Assembly: GCA_017407835.1 (NCBI GenBank)
Contig: JAFQVV010000018.1
Location: forward strand, 1 to 56,350
DNA: 56,350 nucleotides
Reading direction: 5' to 3'
DNA from: Clostridia bacterium
GTDB taxonomy: Bacteria > Bacillota > Clostridia > Oscillospirales > CAG-272
This document shows positions 40,327 to 50,096 of the stretch, piece after piece. Every line of letters starts with the position of its first letter. Position 1 is the stretch's first letter. Made by a program: the position numbers and the translations under genes. The notes under the pieces are model-generated. The model was given only the letters and a program-made list of their open reading frames with translations, searched no databases and was not told the DNA's origin.

Positions 40327-42392
40327 CGCAGCCAAACCGTCTGCCCGAGCTGCTTGCCCCTGCGGGATCACCTGCCGCACTTGACGCGGCGATTGAGGGC
40401 GGGGCAGATGCCGTCTATTTCGGCGGTGCTGCCTTCAACGCGCGGATGTTGGCAGAAAACTTCGGCGGTGATGCGATGGGCGATGCCGTTGCCCGCTGCC
40501 ATGCTTATGGGGTAAAGGCGTATGTTACCCTCAATACGTTGGTCACCGACCGAGAGTATGATGCCTGTCTGCGCACTGCCGAGCAGGCATGGCGTGCAGG
40601 GGTTGATGCACTGATTGTCGCCGATCTCGGTGTCGCCGCTATGCTGCGCAGACATATTCCCGAGTTAGCGCTTCATGCCTCGACTCAGGCAAGCGGACAT
40701 AATGCCGAGGCGGCAAAATGTCTGGCGGAACTCGGCTTTTCGCGCATGGTCTGCGCGCGTGAACTGCCCGAGACAGATCTGCGTGCACTTGTGGCGGAGT
40801 CACCCATTGAGATAGAGATGTTTGTGCACGGTGCACTGTGTGTCTCCCACTCGGGACAGTGCCTGTTCAGCTCGCTTGTCGGCGGGCGAAGCGGCAATCG
40901 CGGCGCGTGTGCACAGCCCTGCCGCCTTCCCTACACGGTGAAGGGGAAGAGCGCATATCCGCTGAGCCTGCGCGATCTGACGCTGGCCCCTTATGTGCCT
41001 GCGATCATCGACCTTGGTGTCGCATCGCTGAAAATTGAGGGACGCATGAAGTCGCCTGAGTATGTGCGCGATGTTGTCTCCATCTGGCGTCGCCTGCTGG
41101 ACGAGCGACGGGGTGCCGATGCCGCAGAGCTTGCGCGATTAGCGGGGATCTTTTCGCGGGGCGGCTTCACCGATGCCTATTTCCGCGGTTTGGTCGGGAC
41201 GAAGAACGTCCCCTCCCGCCAAATGCTTGGCGTCCGATCTGAGACGGATAAGGCGGCGAGTCGACAGCTTGCTCCCTTCTGTACCATTACCCGCACACGG
41301 CCGCTGACCATGGAGGCACGGCTGTGCGCCGATGAGCCGATTTTGCTGACGGTATCTGCAGACGGGCGGACGGCAACAGTCACGGGAGAGCCTCCCGAGC
41401 CGGCTCGCACCGCACCGCTGGACAGGGATGCTGTTCTGCGCTGTCTGAGCAAATTGGGCGGTACACCCTATTCTCTCTCGCCCGAGGGGATGCGGCTGAC
41501 GCTGGACGCCGGGCTGATGGTGCCTGTCTCTCGATTGAACGCGCTTCGCCGAGCGGCGATTGATGCGCTGGCTGCCCGGACACACACTCCGCATCCCGAT
41601 TTTTCGGCGGGGGCATATCGTCCCTGCAGGGCAGCTGCTCTGTGGGGAGAGAATGCTCGCGTGGCACGCTTCAACCATTGCGCGCAAATTCCTGCAGGGG
41701 CACGCGATTTCTTCGATGCAATTTATCTCCCCCTTGCCCTGTATGCAGAGGGAGTGCCCGATTTTCTGCCCGACGGTGTTGTTCTCCCCGCGGTGATTTT
41801 TCCGCACGAGCGCGACGCGGTGCGCCAAATGCTCCGCCGCGCTGCCGCACACGGTGTGCGTGAGGCGATGGTGGGCAATTTGGGACACATCTCCCTTGCC
41901 CGCCAAGCGGGGATGACCGTGCATGGAGATTTTCGCTTTAACGTGACATCGGGTGAGACGCTGGCGGCGCTTGCCGATCTGGGCGTGCGCGACTGCATTC
42001 TTTCTCCCGAGCTGACGCTGCCTCAGCTGCGTGATTTGCGCACCAAAAGGCAGTGCGGCAAAGCGGCAATTGTCTATGGGCGTGTGCCGCTGATGCTGTT
42101 GGAGAAATGTGCGATCCGCGAGGTGGCGGATTGTGCCGCCTGCGCCGCGGGGCGTGTCGAGCTGACCGATCGCCGCGGGTTTCGCTTCCCGATGCTGCGC
42201 GAATGGGATCACCGCACGGTGATTGTCAACTCGCGCGTGACGTATATGCTTGACCGTCTGCCGCAGCTTCGTGCCGCGGGGGTGGGTGTGCAGCATTATT
42301 TCTTTACGGTAGAGAGCGCCGATGAGGTGACTGCCGTGATGGCCGCCGCCCGAGCGGGAAAAGCGCCCATGGGCGAGGTGCGGCGAATTTAA
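40323..42392 (+). CDS. U32 family peptidase / collagenase-like protein
   Basis: 689 residues, GTG start. LLAPAGSPAALDAAIEGGAD at the N-terminus; the U32 signature EMFVHGALCVSHSGQCLFSS with cysteines is complete. A C-terminal region of about 270 residues (DUF3656-like) follows. Related proteins include RlhA, which hydroxylates 23S rRNA, and TrhP, so an RNA-modifying role is as likely as proteolysis. The zapA-U32 arrangement is common in Clostridia. Confidence 0.9.
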   Translation: MTQPNRLPELLAPAGSPAALDAAIEGGADAVYFGGAAFNARMLAENFGGDAMGDAVARCHAYGVKAYVTLNTLVTDREYDACLRTAEQAWRAGVDALIVADLGVAAMLRRHIPELALHASTQASGHNAEAAKCLAELGFSRMVCARELPETDLRALVAESPIEIEMFVHGALCVSHSGQCLFSSLVGGRSGNRGACAQPCRLPYTVKGKSAYPLSLRDLTLAPYVPAIIDLGVASLKIEGRMKSPEYVRDVVSIWRRLLDERRGADAAELARLAGIFSRGGFTDAYFRGLVGTKNVPSRQMLGVRSETDKAASRQLAPFCTITRTRPLTMEARLCADEPILLTVSADGRTATVTGEPPEPARTAPLDRDAVLRCLSKLGGTPYSLSPEGMRLTLDAGLMVPVSRLNALRRAAIDALAARTHTPHPDFSAGAYRPCRAAALWGENARVARFNHCAQIPAGARDFFDAIYLPLALYAEGVPDFLPDGVVLPAVIFPHERDAVRQMLRRAAAHGVREAMVGNLGHISLARQAGMTVHGDFRFNVTSGETLAALADLGVRDCILSPELTLPQLRDLRTKRQCGKAAIVYGRVPLMLLEKCAIREVADCAACAAGRVELTDRRGFRFPMLREWDHRTVIVNSRVTYMLDRLPQLRAAGVGVQHYFFTVESADEVTAVMAAARAGKAPMGEVRRI

Positions 42393-42422
42393 CCCGTGAA
42401 ATTTTTGCCAAAAGGATAGAAT

Positions 42423-42998
42423 ATGAAGGAAGAACTGATTCTCGCCTCGGCGTCCCCCCGTCGGCGTGAGATTTTGCAAACGCTGGGTATCCCCTATCGC
42501 ATCGTTGTCTCGGATGCCGATGAAATTTTGCCGCCCGATATTGCCCCCGCCGATGCGGTGGAATTGCTGGCGGGGCGCAAGGCAGCGGCGGTTCTGCCCC
42601 TGGTGGGCGAGGATGCGCTGATTCTTGCTGCCGATACAGTAGTGGCGGTCGATGATGATATTCTCGGCAAGCCCGCCGATGAGGCAGAGGCGGCCGTCAT
42701 GCTTCGCCGTCTCTCAGGGCGTGCGCATACTGTCTATACGGGTGTCGCACTCCGCCGCGGTGAGCAGGTGATGATCACCCACGAGGCAACGCGCGTGCAT
42801 TTTGCCCCCCTCAGCGAGACCGACATCGCCGCTTATATCGCAACGGGTGAGCCTGCCGACAAAGCGGGAGCATACGCCATCCAGGGACGGGGTGCAGCTT
42901 TTGTTGAGGGCATTGAAGGAGACTATTTTAACGTCGTGGGGCTGCCCGCCCGTCGGGTTGTAACCATGCTGGAGCGATTTCAAGTAAGGAAAGGTTGA
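42423..42998 (+). CDS. maf: Maf-like nucleotide pyrophosphatase
   Basis: 191 residues. LASASPRRREILQTLG, the DTVVAVDDDILGKP segment and the YAIQGRGAAFVEGIEGDYFNVVGLP segment are diagnostic of Maf. It hydrolyses non-canonical nucleoside triphosphates such as dTTP/UTP analogues. It sits before mreB, as in Bacillus subtilis (maf-radC-mreB). Confidence 0.95.
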   Translation: MKEELILASASPRRREILQTLGIPYRIVVSDADEILPPDIAPADAVELLAGRKAAAVLPLVGEDALILAADTVVAVDDDILGKPADEAEAAVMLRRLSGRAHTVYTGVALRRGEQVMITHEATRVHFAPLSETDIAAYIATGEPADKAGAYAIQGRGAAFVEGIEGDYFNVVGLPARRVVTMLERFQVRKG

Positions 42999-43004
42999 AC
43001 AGTT

Positions 43005-44021
43005 ATGCCGAAATATATAGGAATTGACCTTGGCACCGCGAATACCCTGCTGTACATGAAGGGGCGGGGGATTGTTCTGCGCGAGCCGTCGGTGGTGGCG
43101 GTGGAGCGTCAGACCGAGCGTGTGCGCGCCGTGGGGCGGGATGCCAAGCTGATGCTGGGAAAGACACCCGGCTCAATCACGGCGCACCGCCCAATCAAGG
43201 ACGGTGTGATCGCCGACTTCGAAATTACCGCGGCCATGCTGCGCGATTTTTTCAAGCGCATCTCGGCGGGCAATTTGTTCAGCCGTCCCTATGTGTCGGT
43301 CTGCGTGCCCTATGGCGTCACCGAGGTTGAACGCCGCGCCTTCAAGGATGCAACCCGTGAGGCGGGGGCGCGTGCGGTGGCCATGGTCAGTGAACCGATC
43401 GCTGCTGCCATCGGTGCGGGTCTGCGCGTGTCGGGACCACGTGGCAGCATGGTGGTAGACATCGGCGGCGGCACGACTGAGGTGGCGGTGCTGAGCTTGG
43501 GCGGCATTGTGCGCTCGACCTCCCTGCGCATCGCGGGCGACGAGCTGGACGAGTCGATTGTGCAGTACATCAAGGAAAAATACGGGATTTCCATCAGCGA
43601 AAGCATGGCGGAAATGCTCAAAAAGCAGATCGGATCGGTGCATTGGTCAACCGATGAGGGGACGATGAATATTCAAGGTCTGACCCAGCGTACCAGTGCA
43701 CGCTCCGGGCTTCCCGCGGTGCTGACCATCTCGGCGGGAGAGCTGCGCGAGGCGATGTACGACCAGATTGAACAAATTCTCAAGTGCATTTGCTCGACGC
43801 TGGAGAGCACGCCGCCCGAACTGTCGGCGGACATCTATGACTACGGTATTATGCTGACGGGCGGCAGCGCACTGCTGCGCGGACTGCCCAATCTGATCGC
43901 TGAGCGGACGGGGATTCGCGTCACGCTGGCAAAAAATCCGCTCGACTGCGTTGCCTTGGGGCTTGGGCGCATGATCGAGAGCGATAATAAAGTGGATAAC
44001 AATCTCGAATATGAGAGCTGA
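43005..44021 (+). CDS. mreB: Rod shape-determining protein MreB
   Basis: 338 residues. GIDLGTANTLLYMKGRGIVL, VVDIGGGTTEVAVLSLGG and the MLTGGSALLRGLPNLI segment are the actin-fold ATP sites. It starts 6 bp after maf. MreB filaments direct lateral cell-wall synthesis, so the organism is rod-shaped or elongating. Followed by mreC and mreD. Confidence 0.97.
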   Translation: MPKYIGIDLGTANTLLYMKGRGIVLREPSVVAVERQTERVRAVGRDAKLMLGKTPGSITAHRPIKDGVIADFEITAAMLRDFFKRISAGNLFSRPYVSVCVPYGVTEVERRAFKDATREAGARAVAMVSEPIAAAIGAGLRVSGPRGSMVVDIGGGTTEVAVLSLGGIVRSTSLRIAGDELDESIVQYIKEKYGISISESMAEMLKKQIGSVHWSTDEGTMNIQGLTQRTSARSGLPAVLTISAGELREAMYDQIEQILKCICSTLESTPPELSADIYDYGIMLTGGSALLRGLPNLIAERTGIRVTLAKNPLDCVALGLGRMIESDNKVDNNLEYES

Positions 44022-44053
44022 TTTCGTGTGAATTTTCCGAAAGGAGGTGCCCC

Positions 44054-44893
44054 ATGGGCAGATTTTTCAAAAGCAGATTTTTTGTCGTGACGGTGATTAT
44101 CGCCCTGATTGTGGTGATTGTTCCCTCGGTGCTGTCGGCAATGGGGCTGTCCTCCTATGTGCGGGGGGCGCTTGGGATGATCGCATCCCCCTTTCAGGCG
44201 GCCTTCACTTATGTGACCGATGCCGTCACCGGCTTCGGTGACTATTTCACCGCACTGGAGGAGCTCGCGGCGGAAAATGAAGAGCTGCGCCAACAGCTGG
44301 ATGCCGTCAATGACCAGCTCTATAACGCGAGTCTGCTGGAAGAGGAAAACGAGTGGATGCGCGACTACCTGGGCCTCAAACGCCTGCACATTGATTATCA
44401 ATTCGCCGAGGCGACCATTATCGGCCGAGAGGCGGGCAGCCAGCTGACCGTCTTTACCCTCAATCGCGGATCTCTGCACGGCATTGCCGTGAATATGCCT
44501 GTGTTGGTTGATGACGGCGTTGTGGGCGCGGTGGTTGAAGTTGGCCCGACATGGTGTCGGGTTGAGACGATGCTTGAGACGGCTTCCGCCCTTGGCGCAT
44601 ATGTCGAACGATCGGCGCAGTCGGGCGTAGTCTCGGGCAGCTTTTCGTTGGCGAGCGAGGGGAAATGCGTCATGGAATATCTGGATGCCGAAGCCGATAT
44701 TCGGGTCGGCGACCGAATCCTGACCTCGGGTGTGGGCAGTATCTACCCCGCGGGATTGCTGATCGGCGAGGTAACGGCAATTGTGCCCGATCCCTACAGC
44801 CGAGGACTGAAGGCCGAGATCACTCCCGCCGTTGACCTTTCTTCGTTGAGCCGCGTGATGATCCTGACCGGCTTTGACACCTATTCCAACTGA
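44054..44893 (+). CDS. mreC: Rod shape-determining protein MreC
   Basis: 279 residues: an N-terminal membrane helix (residues 8-33), a coiled coil (LEELAAENEELRQQLDAVND) and the beta-rich periplasmic-side domain with MPVLVDDGVVGAVVEVGP and LTSGVGSIYPAGLLIGEVTA. It links MreB to wall-synthesis enzymes. RBS AAGGAGG is immediately upstream. Confidence 0.95.
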   Translation: MGRFFKSRFFVVTVIIALIVVIVPSVLSAMGLSSYVRGALGMIASPFQAAFTYVTDAVTGFGDYFTALEELAAENEELRQQLDAVNDQLYNASLLEEENEWMRDYLGLKRLHIDYQFAEATIIGREAGSQLTVFTLNRGSLHGIAVNMPVLVDDGVVGAVVEVGPTWCRVETMLETASALGAYVERSAQSGVVSGSFSLASEGKCVMEYLDAEADIRVGDRILTSGVGSIYPAGLLIGEVTAIVPDPYSRGLKAEITPAVDLSSLSRVMILTGFDTYSN

Positions 44894-44909
44894 GCGATCG
44901 GAGGGGAAT

Positions 44910-45440
44910 ATGTCACCGCAATTTTATACGATTATTCGAAAAATACTCGCGTGGGTCGGTATGCTGTTTGCCGTTGCCATCCTGCAGACCACCGTTTTTG
45001 TGCGCATCGCCCCCTTTGGCGTTGTTCCCGACCTGATGCTGCCCGCTGTGCTCGCTATCGCGATTTTTGACAGTGAGCGCACCGGGGCAGTGGCAGGAAT
45101 TGCGGCGGGCGTGATGATCGGTGCATTGGGCGGCACCGGAGTAAATCTGCTCCCGCTGTTTTATATGCTCTGCGCCTATCTTGTGGGCATTTGGGCAACG
45201 ATAGGGCTGAGTGCCAATTTTCCGTCTTTTCTTGTGTATATGCTTTCCTCGGCCGGGGCACGCATGGTTATCACTTTGCTGGCTGTGGATCGTATCTATG
45301 CTTCCTATAGCCTGCTGGACGTTTTTCCGCAGCTGCTTTTTCCCGAATTTGCGGCGACCATGCTCTGCGCACCTCTGCTCTATCTTCCTTTCCGCCGCGT
45401 TGCCCTGCTGTTCAATCGACGCCTTAAACTGCCCGATTGA
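44910..45440 (+). CDS. mreD: Rod shape-determining protein MreD
   Basis: 176 residues from the ATG at 44910 (GGAGGGG at 44900-44906). Five hydrophobic segments and the short TVFVRIAPFGVVPDLMLPAV block are consistent with MreD. Identification relies mostly on position between mreC and PBP2, because MreD is poorly conserved. Confidence 0.88.
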   Translation: MSPQFYTIIRKILAWVGMLFAVAILQTTVFVRIAPFGVVPDLMLPAVLAIAIFDSERTGAVAGIAAGVMIGALGGTGVNLLPLFYMLCAYLVGIWATIGLSANFPSFLVYMLSSAGARMVITLLAVDRIYASYSLLDVFPQLLFPEFAATMLCAPLLYLPFRRVALLFNRRLKLPD

Positions 45441-45481
45441 TCGGCAGGCCTTGCTATTCCGCTGCCAAAAGGGGTGAAGAG

Positions 45482-47572
45482 ATGAAATCCAAACGCAATT
45501 TTACCTGGCGATATATTGCGATGGCTGTGCTGATGCTGCTTTGCTGTGTCGTTTACGTCGGACGATTGGCCAATGTGCAGATCATCTCGCGCGATGATTA
45601 TACCGTTGTAAACGAGAAAACCTATTCCCGAACGGTGAAAATTCAGGCACATCGCGGAGAGATTTATGACCGAAACGGCAAGCCGCTGGTAACCAATGTG
45701 CTCCAATATGATTTTGTAATTGATTTCAACGCGCTGCCGGGTGGAGACGGCACCAATGTGATGCTGCTTTCCGCCATCGAAGCGCTGAAAACCGTTGAAG
45801 AGATCGACTGGACCCCCGCGTCTCTGCTGCCCTTCACGGGGGAGTATCCCGATCTTTCGCTGGATTTGCAAAATGCTTCGGCGGTGTCCAAGTACAAGCG
45901 ATTTCTTGCGTCAAACGCGTGGGATGAGGACATTTCCGCGGAAAGTTTGATCAACAAATTGGTCCGCAAGTACGATTTGATTGATGACGAGGGAGAGGCG
46001 CGTTACGACAACGAGACGATGAAAACCTTGCTGTTGCTGCGCTATTCGCTGGAGGTACATCGCCTGACCTCGGCTGAGCCCTATCTGCTTGCCGATGATG
46101 TTTCGCTGGAGCTGATCACCTATGTTGAAGAACACCGCCTCGAGGGGCCCGATTTTTACGAGCGGGTTTCCCGTGTGTACCACTATCCCGGCTATGCTTC
46201 GCACATCCTCGGTCGGGTCGATAAGATTTTTGCCGAGGAGTGGGACTATTACAATGCGCAGGGCTATCCCATGGATGCAGTGGTCGGCAAGTCGGGGGTC
46301 GAGTATGCTTTTGAGGAATATTTGCGCGGACAGGACGGGGAGCTGACCATCATCGAAGATGAGGATGGGCGGATCATTGACAGCTATGTATCGGTTGAAC
46401 CCGTGGCGGGCAAGAGTGTCTGGCTGACGCTGGATATTGATATGCAGATTGCCGCCGAAGACGCACTTGCTGCCAATATTCTCTATATCAATCAAAAAGC
46501 GGCACAAACACCGGGTGAATACGATGGAGAGGATGCCGCCAAAGGTGCGCTGACGGCGATCGGTGTCAATACCGGCGAGGTATATGCCATTGCATCTTAC
46601 CCCACATATGACCTGACAACCTTCAATGCCGATTATGCTGAGCTGAGCACCAATCCCGACGGGCCCTTTGTTAACCGTGCGCTGGAGGGGCGGTATGCCC
46701 CCGGTTCTACCTTTAAAATCGGGGTGGCGGCTGCGGCACTGACCGAGGGGATTATTACACCGAATACTTATATTGAAACCAAGGGTATCTACGAATACTA
46801 TGCGCCAAGCTATACCCCCCGCTGCTGGTACTATTTGCGTTATCACGGATCCCATGGCAATATCAATGTGGTCAAAGCGCTGCAGGTTTCCTGCAACTAC
46901 TTCTTCTATGAGGTGGGGCGTCTGCTGACTATTGATAAGATCACCCAATATATGAGCAGTTATGGATTGGGACAGCCGACGGGGATTGAGCTCCCCGAGA
47001 AAACCGGTGTGCTGGCCGGTCCGGATTACCGTGATGATAACGGTCTTGATCCGTGGTCGGGCGGTGATACTCTGCAGGCGGCAATCGGACAGTCGGATAA
47101 TCTGGTGACGCCGCTGCAGCTCTCGGTCTATATGTCAACCATTGCCAACGGCGGAACGCGCTATGCGGCGCATTTGCTGCACTCGGTGCGCAGTTTCTAC
47201 GACAACGAGATTATTTATGCATACGAGCCCCAGGTGGTCAGTACCGCGACATTGCGTGATCGTGACTATTCAACGCTGATGACAGCGCTCAAATCGGTTA
47301 CCGAGGACGATGGCTCGGCGGCTCGCCTTTTCCGCGACTATGCGATCGAAGTCGGCGGCAAGACGGGTACTGCACAGGTCAGCAAGACCAAAAGTGACAA
47401 TGCGGTGTTCACAGCTTTCGCACCGTGGAATGATCCCGAAATTGCTGTTTCCTGCATCATTGAGCAGGGGGCAAACGGTACCGATGCAGGTGTGGCGGTC
47501 AGAGAAGTATTTGATTACTATTTCCAGCTGGGCGATTATGCACCCGAGGCACAGACAAATCAGACACCGTAA
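45482..47572 (+). CDS. mrdA: Penicillin-binding protein 2
   Basis: 696 residues from the ATG at 45482. N-terminal membrane anchor (residues 7-27), a dimerisation domain beginning HRGEIYDRNGKPLVTN, and the transpeptidase domain with the motifs SxxK (PGSTFKIG), SxN (SCNYFFYEVG) and KTG (GGKTGTAQ). It makes cross-links for lateral wall growth with MreBCD. Several proline-rich and acidic linkers are typical of class B PBPs. Confidence 0.95.
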   Translation: MKSKRNFTWRYIAMAVLMLLCCVVYVGRLANVQIISRDDYTVVNEKTYSRTVKIQAHRGEIYDRNGKPLVTNVLQYDFVIDFNALPGGDGTNVMLLSAIEALKTVEEIDWTPASLLPFTGEYPDLSLDLQNASAVSKYKRFLASNAWDEDISAESLINKLVRKYDLIDDEGEARYDNETMKTLLLLRYSLEVHRLTSAEPYLLADDVSLELITYVEEHRLEGPDFYERVSRVYHYPGYASHILGRVDKIFAEEWDYYNAQGYPMDAVVGKSGVEYAFEEYLRGQDGELTIIEDEDGRIIDSYVSVEPVAGKSVWLTLDIDMQIAAEDALAANILYINQKAAQTPGEYDGEDAAKGALTAIGVNTGEVYAIASYPTYDLTTFNADYAELSTNPDGPFVNRALEGRYAPGSTFKIGVAAAALTEGIITPNTYIETKGIYEYYAPSYTPRCWYYLRYHGSHGNINVVKALQVSCNYFFYEVGRLLTIDKITQYMSSYGLGQPTGIELPEKTGVLAGPDYRDDNGLDPWSGGDTLQAAIGQSDNLVTPLQLSVYMSTIANGGTRYAAHLLHSVRSFYDNEIIYAYEPQVVSTATLRDRDYSTLMTALKSVTEDDGSAARLFRDYAIEVGGKTGTAQVSKTKSDNAVFTAFAPWNDPEIAVSCIIEQGANGTDAGVAVREVFDYYFQLGDYAPEAQTNQTP

Positions 47573-47626
47573 GGTGCGGTGAGTCTGCTTGATGCAAATT
47601 TATTGAGATAAGGATAGAAAACCAAG

Positions 47627-48274
47627 ATGGAAGATCAGAGAACGAGGGCCGATGGCGTGATTGCCGCGCTGGAGGCGATATATCCCGATGCGGTGTGTGC
47701 ACTGCATTGGGGGGAGGATCCGTGGCGGCTGCTGGTGATGGGACGTTTGTCGGCACAGTGTACCGATGCGCGGGTGAATATTGTCTGCGAGGAGTTGTTT
47801 GCACGGTTCCCGACCTGTGAGGCGATGGCAGAAGCTCCCCTTGAAGAGATCGAGGCGATCATCAAGCCGTGCGGGCTCTTCCACGGCAAGGCGCGCAACC
47901 TCAAGGACGCGTCGATCATGCTCCGCGATGAATTCGGGGGCGAGCTGCCCCGTGAGATGGACGACCTGCTCCGCCTGCCCGGAGTGGGGCGAAAAATTGC
48001 TAACCTCCTGCGGGGAGATGTCTTTGCTCTGCCGGCAATTGTGGCAGATACACACTGTATCCGTATCTGCGGCAGACTCGGCTTCTACCCCGAGACACTG
48101 AAAGACCCCGTCAAGGTGGAGCATACGCTGACGAAGATTATCCCTCCCGAAAAACAGTCGGACTTCTGCCACCGCATCGTGCAGTTCGGACGGGATGTTT
48201 GCACGGCACGCGCTCCGCAGTGCGAGATCTGCGTACTGCGGAAATTCTGTGCACATTGCGCGGACGAAATCTGA
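47627..48274 (+). CDS. nth: Endonuclease III
   Basis: 215 residues. The helix-hairpin-helix LPGVGRKIANLL includes the catalytic Lys, and VADTHCIRI contains the catalytic Asp. The iron-sulfur cluster ligands are C-x6-C-x2-C-x5-C (CTARAPQCEICVLRKFC). The enzyme removes oxidised pyrimidines and cuts the abasic site. It is 55 bp after the PBP2 gene. Confidence 0.95.
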   Translation: MEDQRTRADGVIAALEAIYPDAVCALHWGEDPWRLLVMGRLSAQCTDARVNIVCEELFARFPTCEAMAEAPLEEIEAIIKPCGLFHGKARNLKDASIMLRDEFGGELPREMDDLLRLPGVGRKIANLLRGDVFALPAIVADTHCIRICGRLGFYPETLKDPVKVEHTLTKIIPPEKQSDFCHRIVQFGRDVCTARAPQCEICVLRKFCAHCADEI

Positions 48275-48326
48275 TGAAAATCAACCGCTGCATCAGAGTG
48301 CTCGATTTTGATGCGGTTTGGCAAAC

Positions 48327-48356
48327 AAAAAATCCCGCCGTGGCGGGATTTTTTGT
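48327..48356. terminator. Bidirectional terminator between nth and the rnmV-like gene
   Basis: AAAAAATCCCGC and GCGGGATTTTTT flank a CGTG loop, with A and T runs on both sides, so it can terminate both nth and the convergent rnmV-like gene. Confidence 0.88.
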
Positions 48357-48402
48357 TTTATCGGGCAAACGCCTTTGACAAAAAGCCATATTTTGTTTTG
48401 AT

Positions 48403-49005
48403 TTAATTGGCGGGCGGAAAAAGCTGCTCAATATGCCGACGGTATTCCTCGTAACTGCACACGCAGCGGAGGGCGGCCAGCAGGGCGGCGGCCGACATTC
48501 CCGCCGGCAGGGCGAGTGCCGCGGCGAGGGTGTCACGCTTAGCTTGGCTGTTGGCGCCGCCCGAGAGCCCGTCCAAATAAAAATCGGTTTTGGAGAGGGG
48601 ATTTTCGGCGGCGCGGCGGGCGGCCGCAGGATCGGCATAGGGAGCGAAGAGGGCGCGGAGGGTATCGGCACCGAATCCCTCAACTCCCAGCTTCCCCTCC
48701 TTGGAGGGGGATTTTTTTCGTTTTTCCTTGCCCATGACGGCGGGGGTATAGAGGTCGATGATTTTCTCGGGCGGGAGCGCCGAGTGAATGAAGCCGCGAA
48801 TCACCTTGCCCGCGCCGTCCGAGTCGGTGAGGACGATGACGGGAGTTTCGGCAGCGAGACGGCGGATCAGCGCAAGCTTTTCGCCGCGGTTGAAGATGCC
48901 GAAGCCGTCGGTGCGGATGATCTGGGCATCGATGATACGGGAGAGGGTTTCACGGTCATATTTTCCCTCCACGATGACGGGGTAGGGAATGATCAGCTTG
49001 TCCAT
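48403..49005 (-). CDS. RNase M5-like TOPRIM/DUF4093 protein
   Basis: 200 residues, minus strand. TOPRIM motifs: VIVEGKYD (catalytic Glu) and VLTDSDGAG (DxD). The C-terminal DUF4093 segment (PLSKTDFYLDGLSGG) is typical of the short M5-like proteins of Clostridia. Likely role: maturation of 5S rRNA precursors. It follows holA by 27 bp in one minus-strand operon. Confidence 0.85.
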   Translation of the reverse strand: MDKLIIPYPVIVEGKYDRETLSRIIDAQIIRTDGFGIFNRGEKLALIRRLAAETPVIVLTDSDGAGKVIRGFIHSALPPEKIIDLYTPAVMGKEKRKKSPSKEGKLGVEGFGADTLRALFAPYADPAAARRAAENPLSKTDFYLDGLSGGANSQAKRDTLAAALALPAGMSAAALLAALRCVCSYEEYRRHIEQLFPPAN

Positions 49006-49032
49006 GGCAGTCCTCCTTTTGGGGTGGGGCGA

Positions 49033-50094
49033 TCAAAGACCGCATACCAGCCGCTCAATGGCGGCATAGCCCTGCGGTGATCGCTTAAGCTCGGCATCCG
49101 CCTCGGCGCAAAGGCTGATGGCACGGCGGAGACGGGTCTGATCAACCGAAGCACAAGCCTTTTGATAAAGGCCCACCTTGAAGCTGTGCAGCTTTGTTGC
49201 GGCGGCGATTTCCTCGACGCGAAGCCCTTCGGTGCTCAGCAGGGACACACTGAGCATATCGCTCCAGACGCGGATAATCTCCCCCAACAGCAGGATAGGA
49301 TCGGTTCTGCGATGGCGCAGGATTGCCAGTGCCGCCAGCGCATCGGCGCGCCGTCCTTCCATGATGGCGTTGCCAAAGGCGAAGGCGTCATATTCCAGCC
49401 CGGCACAGGCGACCTCGCGCACATTGGCCTCGGTTACTTCGGTGCGCCCGTTGGCGAGCACATAACAGCAGAGCTTCTGTGCCTCGGCTGAGAGGGTGAA
49501 CATATCCCGTCCGCAGTAGTCGATCAGAAAGGAGGCGACCGCGGGGGAGGCGGCAACACCGCCGTGGGTAAAGTGCTTGATGACCCAAGCGGTCAGACGG
49601 GCAGGGGGGACACGGTCGAAGCGCACGGGCGTAAGCACAGCGGCGATTCGGGTAAAGAGGGCAGAGGGGCGCTTGGGCAAATAGCCCACGTCCAGTCCCT
49701 CGCAGGGGACAGTCACGATCAGACAGTTATGCGGATGCTCGGCAAGCATCTCCAGCGTCTCGCAAAACCGCTCAACATCGGCGGCACGCATGGCGGCAAG
49801 ATTCAGTCCGCTCAGCAAAACCAGTTTTCGCTCCTGCATCATGGGGAGAGGCGTCAGTGCATCAAGCAGCCGCGCGGCGGTGTAGTCGAGGGCATCGAGC
49901 TTGACCTCATTGAAGGCAGAAAAGCTCGGATCTGGCGAGATGCGCTGCCGTGCCGATTCTACGGCATGGAGCTTAAGATAATCTTCGTCGCCGAAAAAGA
50001 GATATCCCTGCGCAGGCTGCTCGAGCGAGCGGCGGTATTCGACATCGGTGAGGATGGTCAGCGGCGCAGTGCGCTCGGTTTTAGCGGCAGCCAT
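49033..50094 (-). CDS. holA: DNA polymerase III subunit delta
   Basis: 353 residues, minus strand. YLFFGDEDYLKLHAVESARQ, then a Walker-free AAA+ like fold and FKVGLYQKACASVDQ at the C-terminus, are typical HolA. It opens the sliding clamp in the clamp loader. The gene starts 2 bp after the stop of the DUF1934 gene, so the two are translationally coupled. Confidence 0.9.
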   Translation of the reverse strand: MAAAKTERTAPLTILTDVEYRRSLEQPAQGYLFFGDEDYLKLHAVESARQRISPDPSFSAFNEVKLDALDYTAARLLDALTPLPMMQERKLVLLSGLNLAAMRAADVERFCETLEMLAEHPHNCLIVTVPCEGLDVGYLPKRPSALFTRIAAVLTPVRFDRVPPARLTAWVIKHFTHGGVAASPAVASFLIDYCGRDMFTLSAEAQKLCCYVLANGRTEVTEANVREVACAGLEYDAFAFGNAIMEGRRADALAALAILRHRRTDPILLLGEIIRVWSDMLSVSLLSTEGLRVEEIAAATKLHSFKVGLYQKACASVDQTRLRRAISLCAEADAELKRSPQGYAAIERLVCGL

Positions 50095-50096
50095 CG